A stretch of 64,000 nt of DNA from contig NC_053149.1 of NCBI RefSeq assembly GCF_016808335.1, forward strand, positions 13,443,714 through 13,507,713, given 5' to 3'. The notes under the pieces were generated by a model. It was not told the origin of the DNA and ran no database searches. It saw only the letters and a program-made list of their open reading frames with translations. This DNA is from Panicum virgatum (taxonomy: Eukaryota; Streptophyta; Magnoliopsida; Poales; Poaceae). Below, piece after piece: positions 11,287 through 20,749 of the stretch. Positions within the stretch are counted from its first letter, which is position 1, and each line of letters begins with the position of its first letter. The position numbers and the translations under genes were made by a program.

Positions 11287-11657
11287 CTGCTGCTCAATAT
11301 AAGCAGGAGAACTGGATATCTTTAGAATTAAGAGCTGCAGTTTGAGTTCAATGCGAACCTGGCAAGAGTACAGTGGCATTGTCTTGATGGAATTTTGAGC
11401 ATCTAGAGTGCCATCCTGGGAAGACTAGCAAGTTTCTATGCAACCCCAGTCAGCATACGCTTCCTGCAAGGAGGGAAAAGACAGACGGTCCGTGTCGTTG
11501 ATGGAAGGGAAGCGATGCTAATCTTTTCTGTACCTGGTCACGGGCGAAGTCATTGCGGTGACCGGTGAGTGATCTATCACCATCGCAACCGCACACATAA
11601 TCAAGGGCGAACAAAATTCCAAACCAGTCTACTTCCCTGTTGACATTATCCTGTCAA

Positions 11658-11834
11658 GGTTCTAAATAGCCGGCTATAGCTTCCGCTATAGATGGCTATA
11701 GCTTCCAGGAAAGACAATCGCTATGGCATTTAGCCCGCTATAGCCGGCTATAGCCCGCTAAACGCCGCCTATAGCCCGCTAAACGCCGTAACGGTAGTCT
11801 TGCCGCTAAATGCCTTAGCCGGCGATTTAAAACC
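11658..11834. mobile_element. Foldback element rich in GCTATAGC, upstream of NB-ARC copy A
   Basis: The left end GGTTCTAAATAGCCGGCTAT and the reverse complement of the right end (GGTTTTAAATCGCCGGCTAA) form a terminal inverted repeat. The interior repeats the palindrome GCTATAGC/GGCTATAGCC several times. No convincing target duplication was found. It ends 82 bp before the start codon of the resistance-gene-like ORF and could replace or carry its promoter. Confidence 0.6.
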
Positions 11835-11916
11835 ATGATTCCTGTTCAGTCAAACAGAAATTTTTGAGGACTGTTAAAATTGAAATCGAGGAGGCATTGG
11901 CCCTTGCAAAGTTGCA

Positions 11917-13527
11917 ATGGAGGTTCTGCTCTCTGCAGTTGCCAGCGACCTCGTCGGCCGGCTGGTCTCCTTCCTCATCAGCAAGTTCGCGGAGCCAGGC
12001 TCCACCGACGACGTCGTCAGGCTGCAGCGATCGCTGCTACGAGCCCACGTCGTCGTCGAGGAGGCCGAGGCGCGTCAGCTCACCAGCCGGGCGATGCTGC
12101 TGCAGCTCAACCACCTGCGGGGAGAGATGTGCCGGGGCTCCTACGTCCTCGACGCCTTCCGGCGGCGAGCCGCCTTGCCCGGTACGGTCGCTCGCTTTCC
12201 TTCGGGCAGAGATGCCGCAGGTGGGTTGTCCCTGTCCGTTGCGGTGGAAAGCATGGAAGCTGCGCTGGGCGACATGAAGGAGTTCGTCGTGCTCCTCGGC
12301 GGCTGCCCCCGCGTCGGCCGGCAGCCGTACAGCGCCTACCTGTTCATGGAGAGCTGCATGTTCGGGCGGCAGATGGAGAAGGAGCAGATCGTCAGCTTCC
12401 TGCTGCAGCCTGCTCGGGATCTGGATGTCCTCCCCGTCATCGGCCCTCACGAGGTCGGCAAGCGGACGCTGGTCGAGCACGCGTGTCTCGAGGAGAGGGT
12501 GCGAGACCACTTCGCCAAGATTCATCGCCTCTGCGGTGACGATCTCGACGTGCAGGGCCAGGAGCCTCTTCGAGGTTTGGTCGACACAGATCAAAGGTCC
12601 CTGATCGTGATCGACTTCGCCGGCGGCGACAAGGATGAGGAGCGTTGGAGGGGGTTCCAATCGTCCCTTCGCCGCCGCGCGCACGGGGAGAGCAAGATCA
12701 TAGTCATCAGCAGGGCGGAGAGGCACTCGGGCCTGGGCACCGTGCCGCCGCTCAGGCTGCGCGCGCCGCGCCGGGAGGAGCTCTGGTACCTGTTCAAAGC
12801 GTTGGCGTTCGGAGGCGCCGACCCGGAGGAGCGCCCGGAGCTCGTGCGCGTCGCCACGGCGCTGTTCGCGGGCATCCCGGACCTCACGTCGTTCGCCGCG
12901 GTGAGCAAGACCTCCGCGTCGCTCCTCGCCGACCTGAGCGCGCGGTCCTGGCGTCGCGTGCTGAGGGTGTCCGTCGGGGTGACGGCGTTGCAGCTCGGCG
13001 CCGCCGTCCCCGGGGGTCGTGGCCGTCCGGAGGAGAAGGCGGCGTACTACCACCCCGGCGTGCCGGTGAAGGGTGGCCGTAGCGCGCCGTGCTTGTTCTA
13101 CAACAGGCGCAAGTCGACGGGCGTGTCGCGGAGCGAGCTCCCGAAGGTGACGATGCTGGACGTCGCCGGCGGCGCCGTCCCGGCCGGGGAGAAGCGGTTC
13201 GACGTGCTGGTGTGGCAGTCCCGCATCCCTCCTTACGCAAGCTACGTCGCGACGTGCGACATGGAGAGAGCCGCGCAGGTGGAGATCGGCAAGAGACGTC
13301 TTGTGAACAAGAGGAAGAGAGGCCAACTGGTTCGTGGCTCCGGCGAAGAAATAACTGTAACACCCGGAGACTCCGGACATTGGCCCGGATACTCCGGGCA
13401 TGGGATTTCTATTTTTCCTAATTTGGTCATCTGGACCCCACAATCAATTAAATGGAAACTATCACTCTCTCTATCCCTCACTCTCACTCTCTCCCGTTAC
13501 CTCTCTCCCCCTCACCTCCCTCACTAG
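11917..13527 (+). CDS. NB-ARC-like resistance gene relative, copy A, 3' end replaced by LTR sequence
   Basis: Grass protein with an Rx-type N-terminal region (LVGRLVSFLISKF, VVEEAEARQ, MCRGSYVLD) followed by a reduced NB-ARC-like region. The P-loop is degenerate: GPHEVGKRTL has Arg where functional NB-ARC proteins have Thr after GK. The kinase-2 segment (SLIVIDFAGG) lacks the usual paired Asp, while the RNBS-B-like SKIIVISRAE is recognisable. There is no LRR. Codons 1-479 and part of 480 are native. At 13356 a Tekay LTR begins, and the frame continues 56 codons into the LTR to a stop at 13527. Beyond the insertion the native frame resumes at the duplicated ATAAC (23219) and stops at 23249-23251, so the ancestral product was about 488 residues. 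ATP binding is doubtful; a role in immunity is inferred from family only. Confidence 0.8.
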   Translation: MEVLLSAVASDLVGRLVSFLISKFAEPGSTDDVVRLQRSLLRAHVVVEEAEARQLTSRAMLLQLNHLRGEMCRGSYVLDAFRRRAALPGTVARFPSGRDAAGGLSLSVAVESMEAALGDMKEFVVLLGGCPRVGRQPYSAYLFMESCMFGRQMEKEQIVSFLLQPARDLDVLPVIGPHEVGKRTLVEHACLEERVRDHFAKIHRLCGDDLDVQGQEPLRGLVDTDQRSLIVIDFAGGDKDEERWRGFQSSLRRRAHGESKIIVISRAERHSGLGTVPPLRLRAPRREELWYLFKALAFGGADPEERPELVRVATALFAGIPDLTSFAAVSKTSASLLADLSARSWRRVLRVSVGVTALQLGAAVPGGRGRPEEKAAYYHPGVPVKGGRSAPCLFYNRRKSTGVSRSELPKVTMLDVAGGAVPAGEKRFDVLVWQSRIPPYASYVATCDMERAAQVEIGKRRLVNKRKRGQLVRGSGEEITVTPGDSGHWPGYSGHGISIFPNLVIWTPQSIKWKLSLSLSLTLTLSRYLSPPHLPH

Positions 13528-15854
13528 CTCTCCCTCTCCCCTAAGCTCTAGATTCCGAAATCTTCCATTTCAACTTGATTCCAAGGCCAAGGGAGCTTCA
13601 TTCGGCGTGGGGGAATCATCTTCTACAAGTATTCCACCTTGGGGCGACATTGTTTTCGAGTTCTTGCAAGAGGGACTAGTTCAAGGTACTAAAAGATAGG
13701 GCTCGCCGATTTGGTTGTTTTAGGATGTTCTAGGTGATTTCCTTTGGTCAATCATCTCTATATGCATCCTTCAATTAGGATTCAAGAGGGTTTCAAATTT
13801 GGTGGGTTGGTTTTGTCACAATCAAAATTTCAGGTTTGGGGCGAAAATGCTGTCAAGCCCGGAGACTCCGGGTATAGGCCCGGAAACTCCGGGTTTTGAA
13901 ATCTCCGGGTATAGTCCCGGATACTCCGGGTTTGGGACACTCCGGGCGAAACTCCGGGTATAGGCCCGGAAACTCCGGATTTCGGAATCCGGATACTCCG
14001 GGTATGAATCCGGATATTCCGGGTTTTAATAGAACTGTTGGGTGTAGAATTGGGTAAATTTGGGGTAAATTTATAGTGATTTACTTGGGTATTTTAAGGA
14101 TTGTTGTTGCATATCGTATTTGCATGCATTCTCATATCATTGCATCGTATTTGCATGCATTCTCATATCATTGCATACGTGTAGACGCTGCCGCCGAGGG
14201 AGCCGTATACGCAGTGGTTGCGGAGCCACAGGAGCCGCAGGGGTCAGCCCCGCAGGAGGAGGTTCGCGGGGAGTCGGCCCAAGGCCCCACTCACCCCAGT
14301 GTTGAGCAGCAGACGCAAGGCAAGCCCCGGTGCACATCCTTCTATTTTTAAATTACGACACCTATATATATGTTTCTATTACTTGTGCATTAGGTGTCGA
14401 AATTATCTGTAACCCTAGTTGCATGATCCCTAGGATCCCCTGAGTTATACTAGTATGTATAGGACGATAAAAGTGCTATGCTTAATAGTCTCGATAGAAG
14501 TCGAGTGACTTTTGTCACCCGCGAGATGTAGGACATTTAGAAGTCGAATAATTTCCGGTTACTCGCGAGAATTAGGATATATTTACATTCCAGTACATGA
14601 GTTGTTGAATTGTGATATGGAAAGTTGGAGACCCGGGCGGGGAAAAGTTAGCCCCGTCTGTGTCGGTTAAGGACCGTTTGTTGCCTGGCCCTGTGATCGA
14701 GTTTGAATTGTACTAACCGCATGCCGGGAGTAGGAGGTAGTCGAAACCGGTAAGCCGAGTACTACTTTGCTTCGAAAGTACAGGAACCCGCACCCAACTC
14801 CTGGGGCGAGTCGAGTAGTCGCGGAGAATTGGGTTGCACATGTTTACTTTTGGTGGTCTCACGTTGAGCTCGGCTGACCATATGTCGTTGGGCTGGTTCC
14901 TGTAGTTCGAGGCGGGGAGGGGAATGGTTGGCATGTATAGTCCGACGGGGCAAATACGTGCCGTGTTGGTTAGGTCCACCTTGCAAGGTTAAATCGAATC
15001 GATTCGCCGTCAGTCGCATCTCGGATATGAGCACCTTGATCACAGCACCACATCGTAGTAATGTTATATGGAATTAAAGTAATGTTGGAGATATCTATCA
15101 TGAATTAATACCTCATGTTGTTATGATTGCTTAGCATGTGCAAATATTAGATAATGATTGTTATACATAGAATTTGGGCTAAAAGTGGAAAAATAAGGAC
15201 TCACTTTTAGAAGCTTTTTATGCAAAAATAACCACCAGCCAGAAAGCTTTGTATGTCTAGATATGTGGGCTAAGTTATACCCACTGGTCGGGTAAGCCTT
15301 GCTGAGTATTAGTATACTCAGGGTTTGTTGCCACAATTATTATTTCAGGACACTCGGATGTCGATTTCTGCCCCTGCTGCGTTAAATTCATCCGCAGAGA
15401 TGCAGAGGGGTGGGAAGTGGTGGAGAGAGACCCTTAGGCTAGGGCTTGGTCGAGTTGTACACTTGGGGCTGAGTGTGCAGCTGTTCTGTTTTGCGCGGAC
15501 CGGTCTGACCGGTCTTGATAGATCAGAACTGGTGAAAATTAGAGTAGTTGTAGGATCTTTTATATTTGAGCTTCAGTCGTATCTATTGTAAAGTTAAGTT
15601 TGTAGATTATTTATGTATTTGTACTCGGTTTGTAAAACTAAATGTTTTATGTCAGGATCGCTCTTCTATTTTTAAGTAATGTGTCGTGCTTGTACCATCT
15701 GCGCCCACCTTCGCGTGGGACTACCGGTGTTGTTTCGATCGGGCCGTGGGTTGAGAAAGGATCGCCAAATTAAGCCATTAAGCTAATGCGCCCGATGTGT
15801 TCAAATGACGGCCATTAGGCTTAATTAGAGTTTTAATTTGGCGGTTCTGTCACA
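13356..15854 (+). repeat. 5' LTR of the Tekay element (2499 bp)
   Basis: It begins TGTAACACCCGG and ends GGTTCTGTCACA. Eight near-palindromic units CCGGA(G/T/A)A(C/T)TCCGG lie at about 13363, 13383 and 13857-14025. A 31-bp stretch (CGTATTTGCATGCATTCTCA...) is doubled at about 14115-14176, which explains the 30-bp length difference from the 3' LTR. A TATATATA run at about 14364-14372 is the most likely TATA box. One ACCGGTCTGACCGGTC word occurs near 15497. Confidence 0.95.
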
Positions 15855-15856
15855 GC

Positions 15857-15868
15857 TGGTATCAGAGC
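15857..15868 (+). other. Primer binding site, initiator tRNA-Met type
   Basis: TGGTATCAGAGC, two bases after the 5' LTR, is the standard complement of the 3' end of plant initiator methionine tRNA. Confidence 0.9.
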
Positions 15869-16268
15869 CGAAACGCACTGGGGGTGGTACGAGTACGACT
15901 ATTTTGGTTAAAAATTTCTTAAGTTAAAAATGAGTTTCTAATTTAAAGAAAAATTTGGTGGGGTTATTCGTACTAAGCCCTATAGAGTTAGTATTAGGGT
16001 CGCGTGTAAACGGTGGGTTTGGGCTGAGAGGTTACCGTAGGACGATCATGCATTGTGCATCATGCCATTCATTGATTTAAAAAGGATTCTTGCATTTAGT
16101 GGGTGGGAATAATGTAAACGTGACATGAATACCCGGATATTCCGGGTGAAAATCCGGATATTCCGGATTTGGTTGGAAAAGATTCCTGGCTTTTTGGTTT
16201 ACTTTACGCTTCCTGCGTTCTTCCATGGTGGATTGTTTTATAATTAAAGTTATGGTACTAATCCAACC
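15869..16268 (+). other. Leader of the Tekay element
   Basis: Untranslated leader between the primer binding site and gag. It holds two more CCGGATATTCCGG units at about 16132-16165. Confidence 0.75.
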
Positions 16269-19200
16269 ATGGCTGGATGCAGAATGGGGGAACCACCGAA
16301 CCCTCCGGATTTGGCTCAGGCCATTGCGGCCATGTTGACGGGGCGCGACGAGCAGACGGCACTCCTTCGTCGGCTCGTGGAGCAAGGGGCAGCGCCACGG
16401 CCAGGACACCACCCACCACCTGTTCCTGGGTATCAAGAGTTCCTGGGAACCCAGCCTCCACTCTTTCACAAAGCAGACGAGCCATTGGAAGCCGACAGCT
16501 GGCTTAAGACCATCGAATCCAAATTCACGCTATACCCATACAATGATGGGGACAAAGCTGCCTTTGCAGCACAGCAGCTCCGAGGTCCCGCACGTACGTG
16601 GTGGGACAACCACGTGGCTATGTTTCCGGCTGGCACTCAATTCACGTTGGCAGAGTTCAGGGAAGCCTTTAGGGCACATCATGTCCCAGCGGGGGTAATT
16701 AGAAGAAAGTTGACTGAGTTCTTGGCCCTAAAGCAGGGCAACAACAGTGTGATGCAGTATGCCCAGACGTTCAACACCCTATCCCAATATGCTGGTTATC
16801 ATGTAGACACGGATGAGAAGAAACAGGCGTGCTTCAGGCAGGGGCTTAGCAGCAAGCTCCAGGATCGCCTAGCAATGTTCAAGTTCAACACGTTCAGTGA
16901 ACTGGTGAATGGGGCTATCATTCAGGAGGACGCCCACCTGGCTCATAAGGCGGAGAAAAAGAGAAAAGCACCGGCAGCAGGATCTTCGAGCAGCGCCCCA
17001 CAGCGGTTTCGCCTTGTCCAGTCGGGCCCACAGCGAGTCCCCTTCCAGCACCAGCCACAGCAGCAGTGGGGATATAGGCCCCATCAGTATACTCAGCCAC
17101 AGGGGATAGTCAGGCCTCCTGCTCCTCAGCAGAATGAGCAGAAGGTCTGGGTGCAGCAGCCGGGGATGCGCCCCAATTTACTCCCATGCTATAACTGTGG
17201 GCAGCCGGGTCACTTTGCACGGAACTGCCCAGTGCCACCCAAGCAAGGCCAGCAATCAAGCCAGCAGGGTCAGAAGCAGAGTGTGGCCCACTTCAAGCCG
17301 GGACAAGTGCACTACACCACCCTCGAGGGTATTCCTGAGGGCGCTCCAGTGATGGCGGATACGTTCTCAGTAAACGATCGACCTGTTACAGTATTATTTG
17401 ATTCAGGGGCATCCCATACTTTTATTAGCAAAGAATGTGCGGTTAGATTAGGACTGAAGATAGAAAGCATGCCCAAACCGTATCAGATTTACTCACCTGG
17501 GGGAAAGTTAATCACTAATCAGTTTGTCAAGCAAGTACCCCTGCAATTGCATGATAAAATTTTTCCTACAGCCCTGATAGTGTTACCAACACAAAGGATA
17601 GATATTATATTGGGTATGAATTGGATGGAAGGTCAGGGAGTTAATCTGGACACGACCTCACAATCTGTGCACATCAAATATTCTATCCATGGTAGTATGA
17701 CCTTGAACTTGAGGGATCACATGTCAGTAACTCCCACGGTCAATCAGGTTGAGGGCAAAAAGTTAGCAGACATACCAGTGGTGTGTGAATATCCGGACGT
17801 CTTTCCGGATGATTTGCCGGGAATGCCACCTGATCGTGATGTGGAGTTTACAATTGAATTGCAACCGGGTACGGCACCGATTTCTAGGAGGCCTTACCGG
17901 ATGCCACCCAATGAGTTAGCTGAGCTAAAGAAACAATTGCAAGAGTTGCTTGATAAGGGTTACATTCGTCCTAGCACTTCACCTTGGGGCTGTCCTGCAC
18001 TCTTTGTGAAAAAGAAAGATGAAAGCCTCAGGTTGTGTGTGGACTATAGACTTCTGAATGCCGTCACAATCAAAAATAAATATCCCCTTCCCCGGATCGA
18101 TATTCTGTTTGATCAGCTATTCGGGGCCAAGGTGTTTTCCAAGATTGATCTCCGCTCTGGCTATTATCAGATAAAGATTAGAGCTGAGGATATTCCTAAG
18201 ACGGCTTTTTCCACCAGATATGGACTTTTTGAATATCTGGTCATGTCTTTCGGGCTAACGAATGCCCCTGCTCATTTCATGTATCTCATGAACTCGGTGT
18301 TCATGCCCGAGTTAGATAAGTTTGTCGTGATTTTCATTGATGACATCCTGATATTTTCCAAGAATGAAGAAGAGCATGCAGAGCATCTCCGTATTGTGCT
18401 TCAGCGCCTGCGGGAGCACAAGCTGTATGCCAAATTCAGCAAATGTGATTTCTGGCTCAAAGAAGTCCAGTTTTTGGGTCACATCATCTCAGAAAAGGGT
18501 ATTTCTGTTGATCCTAGCAAGATTCAGGATGTCCTGAATTGGAAGACTCCAGAGTCTATTTCAGAGATCCGGAGTTTCCTTGGACTAGCAGGGTATTACC
18601 GGCGGTTTGTTCCGGACTTCTCAAAAATTGCTAGACCCATGACTGAACTACTCAAGAAAGGGGTGAGATTTAATTGGGATGACAAATGTGAGCAGGCTTT
18701 TCAGACTCTGAGAAGACTTCTGACGTCTGCCCCTGTCCTCGCTCAGCCAGATATTACCCGGCCTTTTGATGTGTACTGTGATGCATCAGGTATAGGCCTA
18801 GGCTGCGTTCTCATGCAAGATCAACGGGTGATTGCTTATGCTTCCAGAGCCCTCAGACGGCACGAAGAAAATTATGCTACTCATGATCTGGAGCTGGCAG
18901 CAGTCGTGCATGCATTAAAGATCTGGCGCCATTATCTTCTGGGCAATCCTGTTCATATATACTCAGACCATAAGAGTCTTAAGTATATTTTTACCCAGAG
19001 TGAGCTCAATTTGCGCCAGAGGCGGTGGTTAGAGCTGATAAAGGATTATGATTTGGAGATTCATTATCACCCGGGTAAGGCGAATGTCGTTGCGGATGCA
19101 CTGAGTCGCAAGGCTAGTTGCAGTTGCACCTCAGCCTCGATGGTGCATGAAACCTTGTGCCAAGAAATGGAAAAATTAAATCTGGCCATTGTATCTGAAG

Positions 19201-20588
19201 GCACACTTACTAACATTACCCTCACACCTACCCTCCGAGATCAGATTGTGGAGGCTCAGAAAAATGATGCGGGAATGAATAAGATCAAACAACGGCTCAG
19301 TGAGAATGATCCTCGGGTTCAATGCTTCCAGCAAGATAGTGAGGGGGTTCTTTGGTTTCAAGAACGGTCAGTAGTGCCTAAAAATTTTGAGCTTCGGAAA
19401 CAAATTCTGGATGAGGCTCATCTTTCCCGATATTCTATTCACCCGGGCAGTAATAAAATGTATCAAGATCTAAAACAGCGATTCTGGTGGACGAGGATGA
19501 AGCGGGAAATTGCAAAATATATATCTGAGTGTGATATTTGCAAAAGGGTGAAGGCGAGTCATTTGAGGCCAGCTGGTCCCTTGCAGCCCCTGAATATACC
19601 CTCGTGGAAGTGGGAAGATATTAGTATGGATTTCATTGTTGGGCTTCCCAAGACCTCAAAGGGGTATGACTCTATTTGGGAGATTGTGGACCGTCTCACG
19701 AAGTCAGCCCATTTCCTTCCAGTGAAGACCATTTATAGGGCACAGCACTATGCTGAGTTGTATATCAGTCGGATCCTTAGCTTGCATGGGGTACCCCGGA
19801 CCATTATTTCTGACCGTGATGCCCAGTTTGTTGCACGCTTCTGGGAGCAGTTCCACTCGGGCCTGAGTACTCAGCTCATTCGTAGTTCAGCTTATCACCC
19901 TCAGACGGACGGCCAGACAGAGAGGATCAATCAAATTCTGGAGGATATGCTGCGAGCCTGTGTACTCTCTTACACTAAAAAGTGGGATGAATGTCTGCCA
20001 CTTGCAGAATTTTCTTACAACAACAGCTACCAAGAGAGTATCCAAATGGCTCCTTTCGAGGCATTATATAGGCGGAGGTGTAGAACGCCATTAAATTGGT
20101 CGGAAGCTGGGGAGAGAAATTTCTTTGGGCCGGATATAGTTAATGAAGCTGAAGATCAAGTCCAGCTCATCCAGAAAAATTTGAAAGCGGCTCAATCCCG
20201 CCAAAAGAGTTACACGGACAAAAAGCGACAAGCTATCTCATTCCAAGTGGGGGATCATGTCTATTTGCGGGTATCTCCAATGAGGGGGGTCCAGCGGTTC
20301 GGGGTCAAAGGAAAACTTGCACCTCGCTATGTTGGGCCTTTTCCTATTGTTGAGCAATGTGGGCCGGTAGCGTATCGGCTGGAACTTCCCGCCCACTTAT
20401 CCACGGTCCATAATATATTCCATGTCTCGCAGCTCAGAAAATGCCTCCGTGTTCCCGCCAAGATTGTGGATATATATGAGTTACAATTGGAGGCCGATCT
20501 TGTGTACCCCGAGCACCCGGTGAAAATTGTTGATTTCAAAACCCGAGTTACTCGAAATCAAACCAGCAAATTCTATAAGGTGCAGTAG
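16269..20588 (+). CDS. gag-pol polyprotein of the Tekay chromovirus, chromodomain cut by a stop codon
   Basis: Single uninterrupted ORF of 1439 codons. Domains in order: gag core (about 60-240; [11 protein letters not shown]), CCHC zinc knuckle [14 protein letters not shown] from Cys307, aspartic protease with Asp378 in LFDSGAS, reverse transcriptase with FIDDIL (Asp691, Asp692), RNase H ([35 protein letters not shown]) and integrase. Integrase has an H2C2 finger ([15 protein letters not shown]) and the DDE residues Asp1121, Asp1182 and Glu1218, the last two with 35 residues between them. The C-terminus enters a chromodomain ([20 protein letters not shown]) and stops at TAG 20586-20588. In-frame sequence after the stop still looks like the rest of a chromodomain. 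Everything upstream looks competent. Confidence 0.95.
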   Translation: MAGCRMGEPPNPPDLAQAIAAMLTGRDEQTALLRRLVEQGAAPRPGHHPPPVPGYQEFLGTQPPLFHKADEPLEADSWLKTIESKFTLYPYNDGDKAAFAAQQLRGPARTWWDNHVAMFPAGTQFTLAEFREAFRAHHVPAGVIRRKLTEFLALKQGNNSVMQYAQTFNTLSQYAGYHVDTDEKKQACFRQGLSSKLQDRLAMFKFNTFSELVNGAIIQEDAHLAHKAEKKRKAPAAGSSSSAPQRFRLVQSGPQRVPFQHQPQQQWGYRPHQYTQPQGIVRPPAPQQNEQKVWVQQPGMRPNLLPCYNCGQPGHFARNCPVPPKQGQQSSQQGQKQSVAHFKPGQVHYTTLEGIPEGAPVMADTFSVNDRPVTVLFDSGASHTFISKECAVRLGLKIESMPKPYQIYSPGGKLITNQFVKQVPLQLHDKIFPTALIVLPTQRIDIILGMNWMEGQGVNLDTTSQSVHIKYSIHGSMTLNLRDHMSVTPTVNQVEGKKLADIPVVCEYPDVFPDDLPGMPPDRDVEFTIELQPGTAPISRRPYRMPPNELAELKKQLQELLDKGYIRPSTSPWGCPALFVKKKDESLRLCVDYRLLNAVTIKNKYPLPRIDILFDQLFGAKVFSKIDLRSGYYQIKIRAEDIPKTAFSTRYGLFEYLVMSFGLTNAPAHFMYLMNSVFMPELDKFVVIFIDDILIFSKNEEEHAEHLRIVLQRLREHKLYAKFSKCDFWLKEVQFLGHIISEKGISVDPSKIQDVLNWKTPESISEIRSFLGLAGYYRRFVPDFSKIARPMTELLKKGVRFNWDDKCEQAFQTLRRLLTSAPVLAQPDITRPFDVYCDASGIGLGCVLMQDQRVIAYASRALRRHEENYATHDLELAAVVHALKIWRHYLLGNPVHIYSDHKSLKYIFTQSELNLRQRRWLELIKDYDLEIHYHPGKANVVADALSRKASCSCTSASMVHETLCQEMEKLNLAIVSEGTLTNITLTPTLRDQIVEAQKNDAGMNKIKQRLSENDPRVQCFQQDSEGVLWFQERSVVPKNFELRKQILDEAHLSRYSIHPGSNKMYQDLKQRFWWTRMKREIAKYISECDICKRVKASHLRPAGPLQPLNIPSWKWEDISMDFIVGLPKTSKGYDSIWEIVDRLTKSAHFLPVKTIYRAQHYAELYISRILSLHGVPRTIISDRDAQFVARFWEQFHSGLSTQLIRSSAYHPQTDGQTERINQILEDMLRACVLSYTKKWDECLPLAEFSYNNSYQESIQMAPFEALYRRRCRTPLNWSEAGERNFFGPDIVNEAEDQVQLIQKNLKAAQSRQKSYTDKKRQAISFQVGDHVYLRVSPMRGVQRFGVKGKLAPRYVGPFPIVEQCGPVAYRLELPAHLSTVHNIFHVSQLRKCLRVPAKIVDIYELQLEADLVYPEHPVKIVDFKTRVTRNQTSKFYKVQ

Positions 20589-20675
20589 AGTAATCACTCC
20601 GAGCGGGAAGCAACTTGGGAGACGGAGGAATTTGTTCGGACTAAATGTCCAGAATTCCTACAAGTTTATCAAGGT
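20586..20675 (+). pseudogene. Untranslated remainder of the chromodomain
   Basis: After the TAG the same frame reads SNHSEREATWETEEF and CPEFLQ, matching the second half of the chromodomain in Tekay integrases (usually W-S-x-H-x-x-x-E-A-T-W-E). The stop sits where relatives have Trp (TGG), so a single G-to-A change explains it. The base context after TAG is not the known CARYYA readthrough signal. Confidence 0.8.
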
Positions 20676-20735
20676 ACTAGTCAATTCCTAACTTTCCATT
20701 TAGCGTATTGATTAAATCTCGGGATGAGATTTCTT

Positions 20736-20749
20736 TTAGGGGGAAGGAT
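20736..20749 (+). other. Polypurine tract of the Tekay element
   Basis: Purine run AGGGGGAAGGA immediately 5' of the 3' LTR, the plus-strand primer site. Confidence 0.8.

Larger units (their letters stand above)
10911..11657. other. Intergenic region between epoxide hydrolase and NB-ARC-like copy A
   Basis: It begins with the 3' untranslated region of the epoxide hydrolase. A polypyrimidine CT-rich tract lies at about 11231-11286. Nothing else coding or structured was recognised. Confidence 0.6.

Noticed and set aside
12037..13443. 468-codon minus-strand ORF across NB-ARC copy A
   Set aside because: It is antisense to the recognised gene, made of Arg/Ala/Pro-rich low-complexity sequence, and results from the high GC content at third codon positions.
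20586..20588. Programmed stop-codon readthrough to make the full chromodomain
   Set aside because: The following bases do not match the known CARYYA context, and a single G-to-A change from TGG explains it. Not excluded, only unsupported.
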